Source of the DNA: Monarcha castaneiventris obscurior
Lineage: Eukaryota > Chordata > Aves > Passeriformes > Monarchidae
Length of the DNA: 64,000 nucleotides
Direction: 5' to 3'
Assembly: GCA_026261815.1 (NCBI GenBank)
Contig: JAMPIT010000230.1
Coordinates: 37,532,501 to 37,596,500, forward strand
In this document: positions 27,144-40,840 of the stretch, piece by piece
How the letters are laid out: every line of letters starts with the position of its first letter
Numbering within the stretch: position 1 is the first letter of the stretch
Translations under genes and position numbers: made by a program
The notes under the pieces: model-generated
The model's input: only the letters and a program-made list of their open reading frames with translations
Databases searched by the model: none
What the model was told of the DNA's origin: nothing

Positions 27144-27851
27144 GTATATTAAAAAGCAAGTGAGAACTGTGAGCTAGAAAATGCTACAAAATCTAAAAAA
27201 TAGGTCAATAAGGATGATATTTATTAGTGTTTTCTGATGAATTCCAAAGTCTCCTATGAGAACAATGGATATGAAGCTATTGCAGTACTGAATATGGACA
27301 GCACAAACCAGAAAACTCCAAATGGGCAGCAGTGTTTGCACATATGGCAGGAATATGGGAGAAATAAGAAGGGTTCCTATGCCCACCTTAAATTTTTCTT
27401 GCTAAGAAAAATGCCATTTTTTCACATTTTGATAAACTGGAATGTTGAGTCCATTAGATCACTGTATATACGTAACTAACTGATTTAACCTTGAGATGGG
27501 CTGCAGGACTGCAAATCCTTAACTACAACGTGCACCAGCACAGAGGAGAATGTTCACCCAGGCTTAGGATGGTTCATCTTGCACTGTGCAGCACTGGATC
27601 CTGAGACTTTAAGAAATATCCCCCCAGATTCCCCTACAAGGAACAATGGAGATTGTAGCAATATAAAAAAGGAGGGGAAACATTATGTCCTTAAAAAATC
27701 AGAGGTGCTAGGAGGAAAATCTTCCTCAGATACTATGGGTAAACTGGCTGGTTAATACTCATGAACTTCAGGAGACAGGCACCCAAGTGGGTAGGGCAGG
27801 AGGAATGTCAAAAGATTTCCCACTGGTTCAACCATTTCCAGCTTGTAACAT

Positions 27852-27912
27852 GGTTTTTGGTTGGTTTTTGGTTGGTTTTTGGTTGGTTTTTGGTTGGTTT
27901 TGTTGGGTTTTT
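27852..27912 (+). repeat. Minisatellite, unit GGTTTTTGGTT (11 bp)
   Basis: Four perfect 11-bp units run from 27852 to 27895. A degenerate fifth follows and merges into a T run at about 27905-27915. The G2/T-rich strand is strictly G+T through the perfect units. The frame through it reads as a tryptophan, phenylalanine, leucine and valine repeat, which is an artefact. Confidence 0.9.
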
Positions 27913-30728
27913 TTTAGCACCAGAGTTCTGCTGGCAGCCATTTCAACAGCTTGTCTTTGGCTGTGAGAAAGACAGTTTCTCTTTCCATGGGATCAAAAGA
28001 TACAAAAATAACAACCAAACATACTGTAAAAATACAGTTAATACAGTATGTAACATCAAACATACTGTAAAATAGAGCATTATTAAATTTAAAAAAAACC
28101 AATCCTGATCCCCAGAATGCTGGGGATCCTTACCCTGTGTGAAGGAGGAGTTCCGTTCGAATTTTTATAGCTAAGATCACTACTAGAGAAAGATATTCTC
28201 TCAAAGAAGAGGAAAAACAAATAAAATATTTACACACAGCATATAAATCCTCAATAAGCTTTTCCCTTATTTTGTTGAATGAGAAGGAGGTTGCTAAGCT
28301 TTTTTTCCTTTTTTTTTGTGGGGGGGTGAAATGCATTTCAGTATTTCTATCATCATTTTTATTAGCTCCAGAATAAGTTATAAGAAGGTATTTTATTTAC
28401 TGTTTCTCTTTGCAATGTTGCCACGAGATAGGAATTACATTTCTTTTCACCCAATTACTTCAGTATTGTAATTTTAAAAAATATGTGGTATCACCATCTA
28501 AACCCAGTGTGCAGTACCTTAATTTCACAACATCAGACACAGCTTTCCAAACTAGCAAATACACCTAAGCTACCAAGATCTGTGTAATTTGATATGCTGA
28601 CACTTTTTTTTCTGTCTCATTTCAGTAACTCATTGCCATAGGCTACAAACAACTCTCACTCCCTGAAATTTCATACATAATTAATACATGGTAAATTTTA
28701 AAAGAGGAAGTTCTTCAGACCCCTTGAACAGGGCATTTCTTTCACTTTCTGTTCTATCATACTGGTTAATGTTGATGCAAATTCTTTTTTCAAAGTAGCC
28801 ATATTTGGATGGTCAGTGAAAATTTCCTAAACCACAATGATATTCTCAAACCTTTGGTTGAATATACATAAACATAAAAGCTCAGCCAAATATTTTAGGC
28901 TAAGTAGTGATTCACTGACTGCAAATGCAGCTTACATAGTGTATAAATGTACATATGCTTTTGGCCTTATAATGTTTGTAAGATTGTGCATAAACAATTA
29001 AAAAATCTAATCTATACATTTTTGTACGTATTTTTAGTATTTGTAGACAAATACAGTACCACTTACTTGGAAGATGTATTTTCATTATGTAGCACTATAC
29101 CTAAGAACTCCTGGAGTCTCCAAGCCAAATTCCATTCAGGAAACAGTTTCTGTCCCCCTGGTTCCTGTTTTCACTTACTACGAGAGCTGTGTAGTTATCC
29201 ATATGATATCTCTGGTACAATAGCATGTGTACACAGATATAGTTTGCTTCCACAAATGATGTTTACTCACATAACTATTTGCAGATTTAGCTGCACAGTC
29301 AGATAAAAGAAGTAAAGCAGTCCCAGGTCTGAATACCTCATCACAATCAACTTCTTTGAGATGCAGACACTCAACTGCAATGATGACTGAAGCCTTGCAG
29401 TACAGGTGGAAAGAGACCTGCACAGCCTTCCTCTTTGTTTCATTTTGCCACTCAGTCTTAGCCTTGTTCCCTTATTTTTTATTTCCTGTTGCTATTTTAG
29501 CCATCAATCTGAATGCAGGTAAAGCAGTATTTATTGCAGTCCTTTAACAGCAACTAAAATGTGAAATGTAGATCTAAAAATTCTGCTTACATTAGATTGT
29601 GCAATAAACCTGCAAGTGTCTCACTACATAGATGCTAATAACATTATATAGGCTATACAATTTAGATCCTTTTAGTAAGAAAAACTAGAATGAAGCAGAA
29701 CTATCTCTAAATGCAATTTTATAATCATAACACACAATACACTTAGATTTTCTTTATGCCTGGACACAATGCATCTGTTCCAGTGTACCATTGTAAATGT
29801 GTTGCGCCACCCAGAAAGAGGTGGCTAATAATCTTACATCTCTTTGAAGCATTTTATGAGCATGTCTCTGTGCTCTTGGTTGCCAGGTTTAAGCTCCCAA
29901 AGACACATGGCTAAAGCCAGTTGTGTCCTCACTGTCATCCCACATTCACTCACTACTGATGCCCATTGCATTCAACTCACTTTAAGAGGCTTGTTGGGCT
30001 CATTTGCTTCTGCACTCAGCAATGAGAGGCCTTTTCAGCATTAAACATGAAGTGATTGTTGTGCATTTCTCACATCTTACCATCTCCCAGCACACTCCAT
30101 GAGAACCTCACTGGCTCAGTCAGGACTGAACTCCCTGCACAAGCAAACTGCATGAGCATTTATGAGCTGATGAAGTCTGAGATGTAAGTGGCTCCCCTAC
30201 CTTGCAGCCAACACCCCTGAAGTTACAAGACACAGAATTTCTTTGCTCTTTACTCTCATCTTGAGATGATGCCTAAGTACAGTCCCAGCAAGGACACTAC
30301 TAGATTTGTCCAGATCTAGGCAGACTCCTGAGACTTGCATGATAGCCCTCAGAGGGCCTATGACAGATTTACTGACCTGCCCTTTGAAGCCTTAAGAGAA
30401 CCGTCGAAGTTCTGGGCAACTCTTCCATATGTTCTGCATTTCCAGCTGAAGCTTTCTTGTTGGGAGCCAGTTGTTTTGCATCAAAGAAGGGATTGAATGT
30501 GAGGCAACAGTGGGTATTCATGGGATCTGAAGTCAAATATGTGAACTTGCTATCTGAGTTACCACAAGAGCATAAAGTGCAGCACTAACCACAGTCTAGT
30601 TCTTAGTCTCAGAGAACTTCTGTTTGTTTCCATGATTGTGTTCCATTAACCAGGCAGGCAACAGCTAAGAATCAAACCAAGCTTCCAGCAAGGCTACTTG
30701 TGTCACTCATTCACTCAACCCCACATCA

Positions 30729-30810
30729 GAATCATAGAATCACAAAATAGTCTGAGTTGGAAGGGACACAGAAGGACCATTCAGTTCAAATCCTAAGTGA
30801 ATGGCCCATA
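30729..30810 (-). mobile_element. TguSINE1-like SINE, 5'-truncated (CR1-X-type tail)
   Basis: The left end has the avian CR1 3' signature on the minus strand (GAATCATAGAATCACA, then a GAGTTGGAAGGGAC word). The right end reads CTAAGTGAATGGCCCATA. The full-length SINE at 60378-60506 has a closely similar junction, where the CR1-type tail meets the 3' end of the tRNA-Ile-like head; TGGCCCATA here is the complement of a tRNA-Ile acceptor end. Homology stops at about 30810-30812, so only the tail and the last bases of the head remain. A plain CR1 3' end is the alternative, but the tRNA-type junction favours the SINE. Confidence 0.7.
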
Positions 30811-30812
30811 CC

Positions 30813-33800
30813 ATCATTTTTCCTTGTGAACAAATTGAAGAAATAGGAATTCTTATTTAAAAAACAGCTCCAGTATACATTTTAATATCATATATCCTGT
30901 ACATTTTCCACATATTTTTACAGAAGTGAAATATTTTGGGAAATTATTCATTTTCTGTAATCAACTTTTTCTCTGCAGACATATATCTGACATGTTTCAT
31001 TATGTTTTTAGAAGCCTGTTTCCAGTTACAGAACCCTTGTCTGGGCATTTTCATTAAAGAAAAAAAGCTATTTTTCTGCATTGAACTAGCTAAACTTGCT
31101 CTGGTTTTGACCTGGGCAAAGATGACTATTTATAGTCCAGCTAGCTTATATGAAAGATTAATAAAAAGAAAATTTTTCCCTTCCTATAAAAAAATGTTTA
31201 CTCTCTAATAATTTATCTTCTGTCTGGATTGTCTAATAAGAGAAGGCTGCTTTGTGGCCACATAATCTGTATATTGCAGGAAATTCCCTCTGCAGTGGGG
31301 AACATTGGCTGGTGACTCCTGAAGCAGCTGCCCCCTGTTTACATTAAGCAGAGAAAGATGTCAGAGAGATTCCAGCACCCCTGACATGGGCAGATGTGAT
31401 GGCAAAGCAGTAACTGGGCTCCTTTGCAGTGCAGCAGCTTTTACAGACCTTTCTTTCCCATTTGGTAGAAACCAGACCAAAAGGCTTCTCATGCTGGGTT
31501 CTGCCATTCTAAACCAACTCCAGCTGACATTCAGATACAGCGGAGAAGGGAGGGCTGTATCACAAGTTTGAAATTTGTGTGACAAGCATACAAATGCACT
31601 GATTGCTGACACTGCATTCCATCTATGTATTTATTATTACATCTAGCCAGATCTTTATTTCAAGATACTCAATGTATCAAAGACACCATTTGAGTCTATT
31701 AAGCCTGCAGTTTGTGGGAATTGTGGTTATTTAGCCAATTGAACTCAAAGACGTGTGAGAAAACTGTGCAAAATGTCAATAAGAGAGCATTTATATAAAT
31801 TTTCTCTGCTACAATCAGTAATTATTTTTCTTAAAATGTGATAAAGAAAATTCAAGTGTCCTCTGAAGAATTACAGCGTTATTCAGAGACCAAAATCAAT
31901 CTTTAATGTGTGAAACAGAAGGATTATAATTTTGCTTTTAAAGCAAGTATCAACAGAACTTAATTATGGAATTACGTCTGATGCTTCACTGATACTGAGT
32001 GTGCCTTGTAAAGCAAAATAAAATACTGTCTCACAAGTAAACAACATTATTATCTCTAGCTTGAATCTAGCACAAAAAAACTTGTTACCATCTCTTCTGC
32101 AGCAGTAGCTTGTCTATTAATCTTTATGCAGATGTTGTCATAATATCTAGACTACCAAAAACTCATAAAACATCAGTTTTGTGAATGATGGTTGAGGAAA
32201 ATACCTGACCAAAAAAAAAAAATCATCGCTATAAAAAAACCACTCAACATATTAGTTCAGCTTCACTACTCAGTAAGTCAAATTGTAAATCATAATAAAT
32301 AAAACTGAATTATTGCAGAACATCTACCAAACCATTTGGAAGCATCTTGCTATATCTTTTCACCATTCACATATGATATCTAGGAAATGCTGCAGCAAGT
32401 GACATAGAATGGCCAATGGTTACCAGCCACACAGGTAACCTGCTGTGAAAAGTTAGAGCCAAAAAATTACTCTCCTGTGTGTAGGACACCTGTGGGTGAA
32501 TCCTCTATCACACTAAAAGCTGCTAGCTGGCAATCAAGTTCAAACACCTGATCACTAGATACATGTGTATTTTCTTTGTCCATCTGCGGCACAGAACATG
32601 TGCCAGAAGTGTGACTAAAAGTGAGTAAGAAAGAAGCAGCGTAGTGTACCATGTTTGAGAAACAGCAAATAAATCTGCACTAAATATTTTACTACTTTTT
32701 AAATTCGCAATCAGAATGCTCCAAAGGAAATATAAACATCAGATTTTTAGCCATGGGATTTACAAGCTGTTGTTGTTGTTGTTGTTGCTGTTGTTGTTAT
32801 ATTTTGGGGACTACTGATGTTGTACTGTACTCTTTTCTCAAAGTCCTTAAAATTTCATAGTAAGAGAAACTTCTGAAAAAAACACAAAGTTAAATAAAAT
32901 AATTTCCCAACTGATTTCATTAGTCTGTCAGGACATGTTAAAAATCAGATCACTGGTACTAAATTCAAACTTCCTGGTACACATGGGTGAAAGGAGAGCT
33001 AATGCACGATGGGATAAAGAACTGCCAGTCTTGTTAAAAATCAAGATTAATCTAAACCTCACTGTAGCTAACGGGACTTTCCATTAACTTCTACAGTCTT
33101 TGGATCAGGTCCTATAGTTTATTTTTCCCTGTCCTTTTATCTTCTCTCCCTTTCAGATTTGTTTTTCTCCTTTATGTGTTACAAGAGCAGCACTGAGAGC
33201 TGAAATGGACAATGCTTAGCTGGCAGTCATTCTCTGGTAATTAGACCGAGCCTCAAACACCTGACCTGCACATCTATGGATATCAAGCACGTCTGAGTGC
33301 CCAATTACCCAGGAGTATTAAGAAATAGGTTTGGAGGATGGGCAAATGATTTGATTCTTAAACTCTTCTGTAGTTGATGCTGTGCATGCTTCTTCTTTTG
33401 CACAGACTAGAAGACCCAAAGACAGACTGGAGGTCAAACCCTGTCTGAACCATCATATGCTGTGAACAATTTCTTCATACCGTTTAGGATCTTTGACCTT
33501 TAGAAAGTCTACAGCATTCATAATTATATCTAAAGCAGCTCTGATGGTGTCTTCCTCTATAATGGATTCACAGATGTGAATAATACTCCTTAATTTTCAA
33601 GTATATCTTTTTCAAATTAATATTTCAAAGAGAGAAAGCCTTATCTTGTTAAGAAGAAGAGTTTTAGGGTAGTAGCTCTTGCATAGGATGATACAGTTTG
33701 GTGGCCTCTCTTGTTAAAAATGTTCTAGTACCCATCTAATGCCCACTTATTTATGGATTTTAGACTAAAAGCCCTTTTTTGCCAGTTTTCTTCACAAGCA

Positions 33801-36704
33801 CTTATCTCAGCATCCTCATTAGATGGTTTTTCTCTTTTCTTTTTTTTCAAGGCCTATCCATGCCCTTGGTACTTTCTTTTGTTCCATTCTGCAAAAGGAA
33901 TGGCTTTAAAGGATCTCTCTCTACCAGTTTCAACTTTTTTTCCTTTGTAATTAGCCTTATTTGAGGAGCAGAAAAGTAGAAGACCAGAGAGAAATAATAA
34001 TAATAAAACCCCCTGGTGAACAAAGCAGATGATGTTCTTTACTTCAATCATATGCTGTACAGCCTGAGTCAAAGAACTTGCACATCTTTTTTTTTTTTTT
34101 AAATCTGACTCATACAGTACATGCAAGCCAGCTGAGAGACAATTTTGAAGCTAAAGAACAGGAATGTTTTATTCAGCTGGTTATTGTTATTACCAAGAGC
34201 TTATTTAAATGTTGTAATTAAAGAAACCTTTTGCAGATAGTAAATTGAAAAGGAAAGGTATGTTTGCCATCATCTGCTGAGAAAGAATATATTGATAGTG
34301 TTAATACACAAGCGTGTGAATAAGAAAGAATATTTTTATTATATTAATTGGCAAGTGCATGAATCTTTGAAAAATAAGCAGTAAAATAACATATTGGAAC
34401 TAAAATGGAACCCGAATATGAATTAGTGTAGAATAACGTCTAGAACTACTCGTATTGTAGCTAAATCTGGTGTCAGACTTTATTCAAATAATCAGGGAGG
34501 TAAATTTCTTTGCTAATTCTCTTTCGATCTGAAAAAAATACCTAATACATATTGGCAGTCCTGACAAATCTTTAAACTCTAGAAGGTATTTCAGCATATG
34601 CAACAGTGGGGGAAATCCAGAAATCCTAATTTTTAGTGATTCTGAAACTCACTTGTGAATGGTTCAGAAGAGCCAAGAAAAAGAAAAAAAGGGTCCCTTT
34701 ACTAACAAAGTGAATGGATTTTATTCTAACTTTTTTCCAGCTTTTCTTTGAAAAAGCCCAAAAATAATTTTACCTTGAATATCAGACACTGACTTCCTAC
34801 GTTTAGTTTGCATTTTTTGGTCTTTTTTTCCTTCTTGGTATGCAGTTCTTGCATGACTAGATATCTAAATGAATGGATGTTTACCACCTGGAACAAGAGC
34901 TGATTTGAATTTTTAAAAAGCAGACCTCTCCTCTTAAAGTACTTCCAAGCATTTCCATTAAGAAGGAAAAATGAAGAAATTAAGACTTCCACTATTGGAA
35001 GTCCACAGCTGTGAAATCATTAGCCTTTTAAAAAAAAAATCTGTGAATTATTATAAGTATTTTTATTATTTATATCACTTTGAATAAGTACATAAAATTT
35101 ATTTTGACGGCTACCAATAAGTCACTTAGCTTATATGTACTTTAAGATGACTAAATTTGTGTTTTGTGTTGACATCTTAATTTTATGCTGAGCCTAAAAT
35201 AAGTTCACCCAAGCTAACAGTAATTTCCACAAATATTACAAGATTATCTAGTATTTACTATAAAAGAAGCAACATACATGCAAAGCCTTGATCTTTTAAT
35301 TTTTGTTTATATGTCTAACTTCTAATAATTTTAGAATTATCCAAGTTAAACTAATTTTGATGGGGACCCAGTTCAGTTAAATATTTCTACTTTTGTGAAT
35401 TTTACTCACACTACAAGATCTTTTTGAATCTGCAAAAGTGAATGGAAAGAGTCATTCCAGTAAGATGGTTGCCATTTGCTCTGCTGCTTGTGTCAGAACA
35501 AGCACAATTTTTGCCACTCATTCTTTTTTAGTTCTAGACAGAAGCATAGTAATATAGTAGTACAGAAAATAAAGCAGTAAGTATTATTTCAGAATGATCA
35601 CTGTATGCTACTGAACCTTAATAAATAAGGTCTGAATTTTGGACAAAAAGTTCAGGCATTTGTTATCTAAGTAGGATCATTCTTCTCATTTTGCATATCA
35701 TGAACCCAATCAATCTGACATTCTGTATACCAAAATGTGTAGGTTCACCCTTGCAAAATCAGGGACAATTCATCAGTTTGCTGATGCTAAAACCTGCAAG
35801 TCTGAGGTGGTTAAATCTGTCATTATTTTATCTCTGTACCTACTCAGATATTTTCCCATGGTCTCTGATCATTTACAAAATTGTCTCAGATAATGCAAAT
35901 ACATTATGCAATCCAGGTTCACAACAGAACTATCAAAGTTAGTTTGTGGCCTGCATTGTTTAAAGAATTACATCTGTTTCTGTTAATATGCTTAAGATAC
36001 CCAGATGTACTATATTTTATCAGGTAAGGGAGTGTTTTTTGGAAAGGGAAGTTTACTTCTACTTTTGATTTCATATTTTGCATGCTTGCTTTTATATTCT
36101 GAGTTACAAGCTAACATTTTTAATTCATCCTCTAACTGAACCCAGCTATGGCCTCAATATGCACAGGAAAGGCAAACGAGCATCACAGACTGCAAAATCT
36201 ACAAATGTGCAAACACCTGTGGTGCTTCACCTGCATGAAGTTTGGCACGTTAAACATCTGTGGGAAAATTAGAAACTGACTCTTGCTCAGACCTAGGGAA
36301 AGCAATTTATAGAAGAGACTTATATTTCCTTCCTTCCTTAATAATACCAACCTAATATACTGAGAAGAATATAGAATGAATGAGGTTATTTTAACTGCAT
36401 CCTGATAGAATAAGCATAGTTGGATGCAACAAATCTTTTCAAAATCTTTTGGTTACATTGTACAATTAAGTTTGATTTAGCAGGACGTTGCATAGATTAA
36501 ATATCTCGATTATGAAGTTGCTTTCTTTTCTTTTCTTTCATAGGAAACTTACCTGCCTATTAGCGGTAATTTACTTTGTCTGGCAGTATGTATTTTAAGT
36601 GAATATTTCGTACAGAAAACTATGCTTCCCTATGTTTTAAAGAAATCAAACAGAAATTAAAAGCCTGAGAGGCAGTTTTCTCAACTTAAACTCATACCTA
36701 CCCT
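30813..36704. other. Intergenic stretch, no gene seen
   Basis: No supported exon. It holds the (TTG)n microsatellite at 32767-32799, a CTCF-like word on the minus strand at 31329-31342 and a patch with TAATTAG and E-box words at 33180-33320. The rest is AT-rich DNA without recognisable repeats. Confidence 0.55.
32767..32799. repeat. (TTG)n trinucleotide microsatellite
   Basis: Eleven consecutive triplets, nearly all TTG, interrupted by one CTG. It is a likely polymorphic slippage locus with no coding context. Confidence 0.9.
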
Positions 36705-37215
36705 CTCAACCTATTCTTTGGCCAGCCTGTATTTGTGCTCAGGATTGCCCTGACTCAGGTGCAAACCCTTGCACCTCGCTTTGTTGAACTTCATGAGGTT
36801 GCATGGGCCCACCTCTCAAGACTGTCAAAATCCCTCTGGACGGCATTCCTTCCCTCCAGTGTGTTGACTGCACCAAACAGCTTCATGCTGTCAGCAAACT
36901 TGCTGAGAGTGCACTCAATGCCACAGACAATGTTGCTGAAAAAGATGTTAGACAGCGCTGCCAGTACAGACTCCTAAGGAGCACCACTCATCACTGGGCT
37001 CCACTTGAACTTCAAGCCATTGACCATGACAATTCAAATGTGACCATCCCACTAATTCCTTATCCACTGCATGGTCCATCCAACAAATCCATGTCTCTCC
37101 AGTTTAGTGACAAGGATGTCATGCAGGCAAGCGTCAAACACTTGTCAAATGCACTCCACTTTGCGCAGGAGGCTGGAGTAGGCGACCCCCGTAGGCTCCT
37201 TCCAAACAACTTTTC
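36705..37215 (-). mobile_element. CR1 LINE internal fragment (reverse-transcriptase palm)
   Basis: On the minus strand this reads as the CR1 ORF2 reverse transcriptase. The box that in active CR1 is F-A-D-D reads ECTLSKFADSMKL, with the catalytic motif at 36887-36898 (complement) changed to F-A-D-S. Downstream WAHATS and an R-A-I-L word match the segment that follows motif C. On the plus strand the complement of the box before motif A is seen as 'tccatgtctctccagttta'. Neither the 3' UTR nor the 5' half is present, so both ends are truncated. Stops and the lost second aspartate make it inactive. Confidence 0.88.
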
Positions 37216-38013
37216 TATTGCCCCGTAACTAAACTGAATGAATCAATAGTTTAATTAGGGACATTCAACTTTTGATTTCATTACTCATTCACAAAAGAGA
37301 GATGTTACTTAAACCCCCTATTTTTCATAAAATCTTCCTCAAAATACCAGAAGCTGAAGCATCTAATCTGAATGCCATTTATACAGAATGACTATCTTTA
37401 GATTCATGGCAAATACTCTTACAGACCAGCCTAAACTCTTGAATATGGGTTTTCATACTGAGCAGAGAACAAAATCTGCTTTGTGCTGACAGACTGAGGA
37501 CTGTAGAATTGCTCTGATCCTGCTGTGCAGAACCTGTTCCTTTGTGAAAATGCATTTATATACAGATCACAAGTGTTGTGAGTCTAGCATGGCATCAGCT
37601 CAGTTAAAGTAGTATCCCCCAATCAGAAGATTTGGAAGAAAACAGATGAGGCAGAATCAGAACTGTAATGACACACAGATCTCAAAAGTGTCTTTCTATG
37701 CTACTCAGGACTGATGTCAGACTCCTGCTGCTAATGCTATTGGAGCCTGGGCCCTCTCTCTAATCCTGTTCATGAACTGATGAAATGTCCTCTTTAAACT
37801 AACCCTGTTTTCTCTCTCCATGGCTATTTTAAAGATGTTATTCCAGGGCTCATTCCTCTTAAATTTAAAAATGTTTTAATTTTCAATGATATGCATGCCC
37901 AGATTAAATCTCATTTCTTGTGCCAGCTCAGATCTTTTGCCACACAGAGACCTACCTGCTACCAAGAGTTGAGCAATGGTAAGAAAATTTGTTTCTTGAG
38001 AGAAAATGAAAGC
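37216..38013. other. Intergenic, no gene seen
   Basis: Unremarkable DNA between the CR1 fragment and the homopurine tract. No exon, RNA gene or repeat is recognised. Confidence 0.6.
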
Positions 38014-38329
<316 letters not shown>

Positions 38330-39584
38330 CCATTTCTGAGTTTTGGGTGGACTTGGCCTCAGCTATGCACACGAGCTCCCATATCATCAGCACTAACACT
38401 GCAATGGCATTGTTAATGCCCCAAGTATTGCCAGTAGCCTGAAACCATACACAGCAAACCTTTCGCAGTACAGTCTGAGCTGAAGGCATCCACTGCCAAT
38501 CTGTTCTCACCAGACTTTACAAATCTTGCAGGCACCTAAAAGGCTTATCTCAAGTCCTCTTCACAGTAAATAAAATATTCTTTAAAAGGCTTTTGGGGAT
38601 CCTCAGGGCATTCCAGTATTGCCAGGAAGATGCTTTACCCTACCTAGTAGAGAAATACATAACAATGTGCTTTAAAAATTAAAAATTTAAAAGAATCTGA
38701 ATAATTGCTTCCTGTCAATTTTCTAGGTTGGCAGCATGTAATTCAAGAGTGAACCATCTCAACAAATTCATTTGGAAATGTCTGTCTAGCCTGTGGAAAA
38801 GCTATGTAAAACTGTGTACCAAGCACAATACATAATGAAGTTTACACTTGCTTTGGGTTTGTCCTGAGGAATGTACAGCAGTTCTGACACAGTTTCTGTC
38901 AGTGTTACTAGCTACAACATGCAGCTCAGTAGCACAGGAGCCTATTTCCTGTTCAAAGGGGAAAACAAGGACTTACATATTTACAGGTTAGTTGCATCAA
39001 AATACTATCAGTTGGTTCTTCTTAAAAATAATTAAGTGCCTGCTTCACCAGAATTAATGAAAAGGAATGTTATCATGTAGATGTTAAAACTACAGGGCAG
39101 GACAAAAAATTCATAATGAAACCACTGTTCTTCTATCTGCTTCTTTAGGTTTGCATAGGCTGTAGTCTGGGACCATTCCCTTTTGACCTGACCATAACAA
39201 TGAATCAAAATTAAATTGATCAGGGTCTTGCACTCTGATTTGCTCAAATAATTGCATTTTGTTTTTTGACATGCACCAAAGGGAGCTATGTGCACAATCA
39301 GGGGGATATACCCCACCAGCAGAAAGACTACAGTTTATTTCAGTATTTTTCTGAATCTTGAAAACAGAAAAAGCGAAATGGTAAGACATATCTGATTACA
39401 GTACACATATACCAACAAAAAGGCCATCAAACTTGAACAGATTTGTACACAGAAAAATCTTGGGAAATTGCAAAGAGCTGCTTGAAAATGTTAAAGCAAC
39501 AGAATTTCTCAACAAAGCAGTAGTCAAGCAAACAAATACACAGTGAAAAAACCTAATTTTTTCCATAGGATTGGGGGGGTTCTG

Positions 39585-39700
39585 TTTGTTTGGGTTTTGT
39601 TGTTATTGTTGTTGTTTTTGTTATTTTTATTTTGGGTTTGTTTATTTGTGTTTTGGCGTTTCTGTTCGCTTGTTTGTTTTTGTTTTCTTTCCCCAGAAAA
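39585..39700 (+). repeat. T/G-rich low-complexity tract
   Basis: The plus strand is almost purely T and G, with irregular GTT, GTTT and TTTATT words. It is low-complexity DNA, and reading frames on either strand through it are artefacts. Confidence 0.75.
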
Positions 39701-40726
39701 CAGATTGATTTTATTTGTTTTGCTGTTTTAAAAAAAAACAAAAGTTAGACTCAAAGTAGATTCAAACCAAGAAGAATTTCAAACCGTATGGTTTCCTGTA
39801 TCTCAAAGTTTAAGGCATATTCTCACTGTGACCAGATCAGTGCACACAGCACAATGAAACTTCTGCTATGACTGTAATATAAATAACCTTCATATTAAAT
39901 TGGATGTATGTTAAAGACTAAAGAAAGAATATTGCTCTTAAATACAAAGTAGAAAAGTGAAAAATTACAGATTTGAGATATTAGTAAAATTAGATATTTT
40001 CAAGAGTTAAGCATTCTTGCAGATCTATTTCTGCTTCCGTCGGTGTTGCAAAGGTCTCTTGGTCTACCTGGGTAATGAATTTATTACAGATTATACACCT
40101 ATTCCACTACTTTCATGCATTTACATAAATACCTTGAAGGAATCATTCTGACTCCTGTGGCTGAATTCCTGAGCAAAGAAGACTACAGTTCTAAAAATAA
40201 GACTGAAGTTCCCAACTGAGTTCTAGGGTCACACAGAAAAAAAAAAATTAAACATTTTGATTGAAAAAGTAGCTGATACTGAATGTTATCTGTCTTTTTA
40301 AAAATGGGACGATGCTGCTCATTTTCATTTGTCTTGCTTTCATTTCTAGCCTCAGAATTTCCCTACAGACATTCATGCACAAGCTGGCTGTATAAATGTA
40401 TGCCTTATGCCAAAGCAAAACTTTTTAGATTATAGTCTGCCTCTTAATATGCTTTGACTTGAAAATTCGTAAACAGCACTTGTGAATCAGTACGAGTATC
40501 ATGAAGAGTTTAAAATGTATTATAAAAATTCTTAAAATTGTAAGGGTAAAATGTTTTGAATAAGTTGCATTTTTAAAATATTCAACTTTTAACTTTGGTA
40601 TCTTGAATACTGCTATTCACATGATACAGACCAATTTCAGGAAAGAAAACTTCAGATGAAAGAAAACAAAGAGGAAGAGAGAACTACTCTTCACCAACCA
40701 AACTCACTGGCATGAGTGAGCCCTCT

Positions 40727-40840
40727 TAGTTATCTGAAAAGCTGAGTGATACCCTGGTGAACTTATAAGTCATTTATTGCTCTTATTCATTCCTTGATGA
40801 ACCTGCCTCCTCTGTTCCTCTCTTGTCCTCTAAACACACA
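40727..40840 (+). repeat. LTR-like dispersed repeat, copy 1
   Basis: About 114 bp that align with 44584-44694 in the same orientation at roughly 80 per cent identity by eye, including the shared words CCTGGTGAA, TAAGTCATTTA and GAACCTGCCTCCTCTGT. Both copies end close to a CA (TAAACACACA here). Same-strand spacing of about 3.9 kb would fit the two LTRs of a decayed endogenous retrovirus, or two independent solo fragments. No gag or pol remnant is convincing between them. Confidence 0.5.

Larger units (their letters stand above)
11967..30728. other. Long AT-rich intergenic stretch, no gene seen
   Basis: Nearly 19 kb without a supported exon. It contains the 31-bp inverted repeat at 20989-21057, an 11-bp tandem repeat at 27852-27900, an AT-rich 10-mer repeat near 27113-27143, a CTCF-like word at 17014-17027 and two patches rich in homeodomain- or POU-like words (12290-12420, 16860-17100). 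Open frames of 60-119 codons are at the level expected by chance in DNA of this length and have no recognisable domains. Confidence 0.55.

Noticed and set aside
28107..28128. Short palindrome GATCCCCAG-AATG-CTGGGGATC
   Set aside because: Nine-bp arms are not unusual enough in 64 kb, and there is no other evidence of function.
36735..37228. 141-codon plus-strand open frame
   Set aside because: It lies antisense in the CR1 reverse-transcriptase fragment; the real coding sense is the minus strand.
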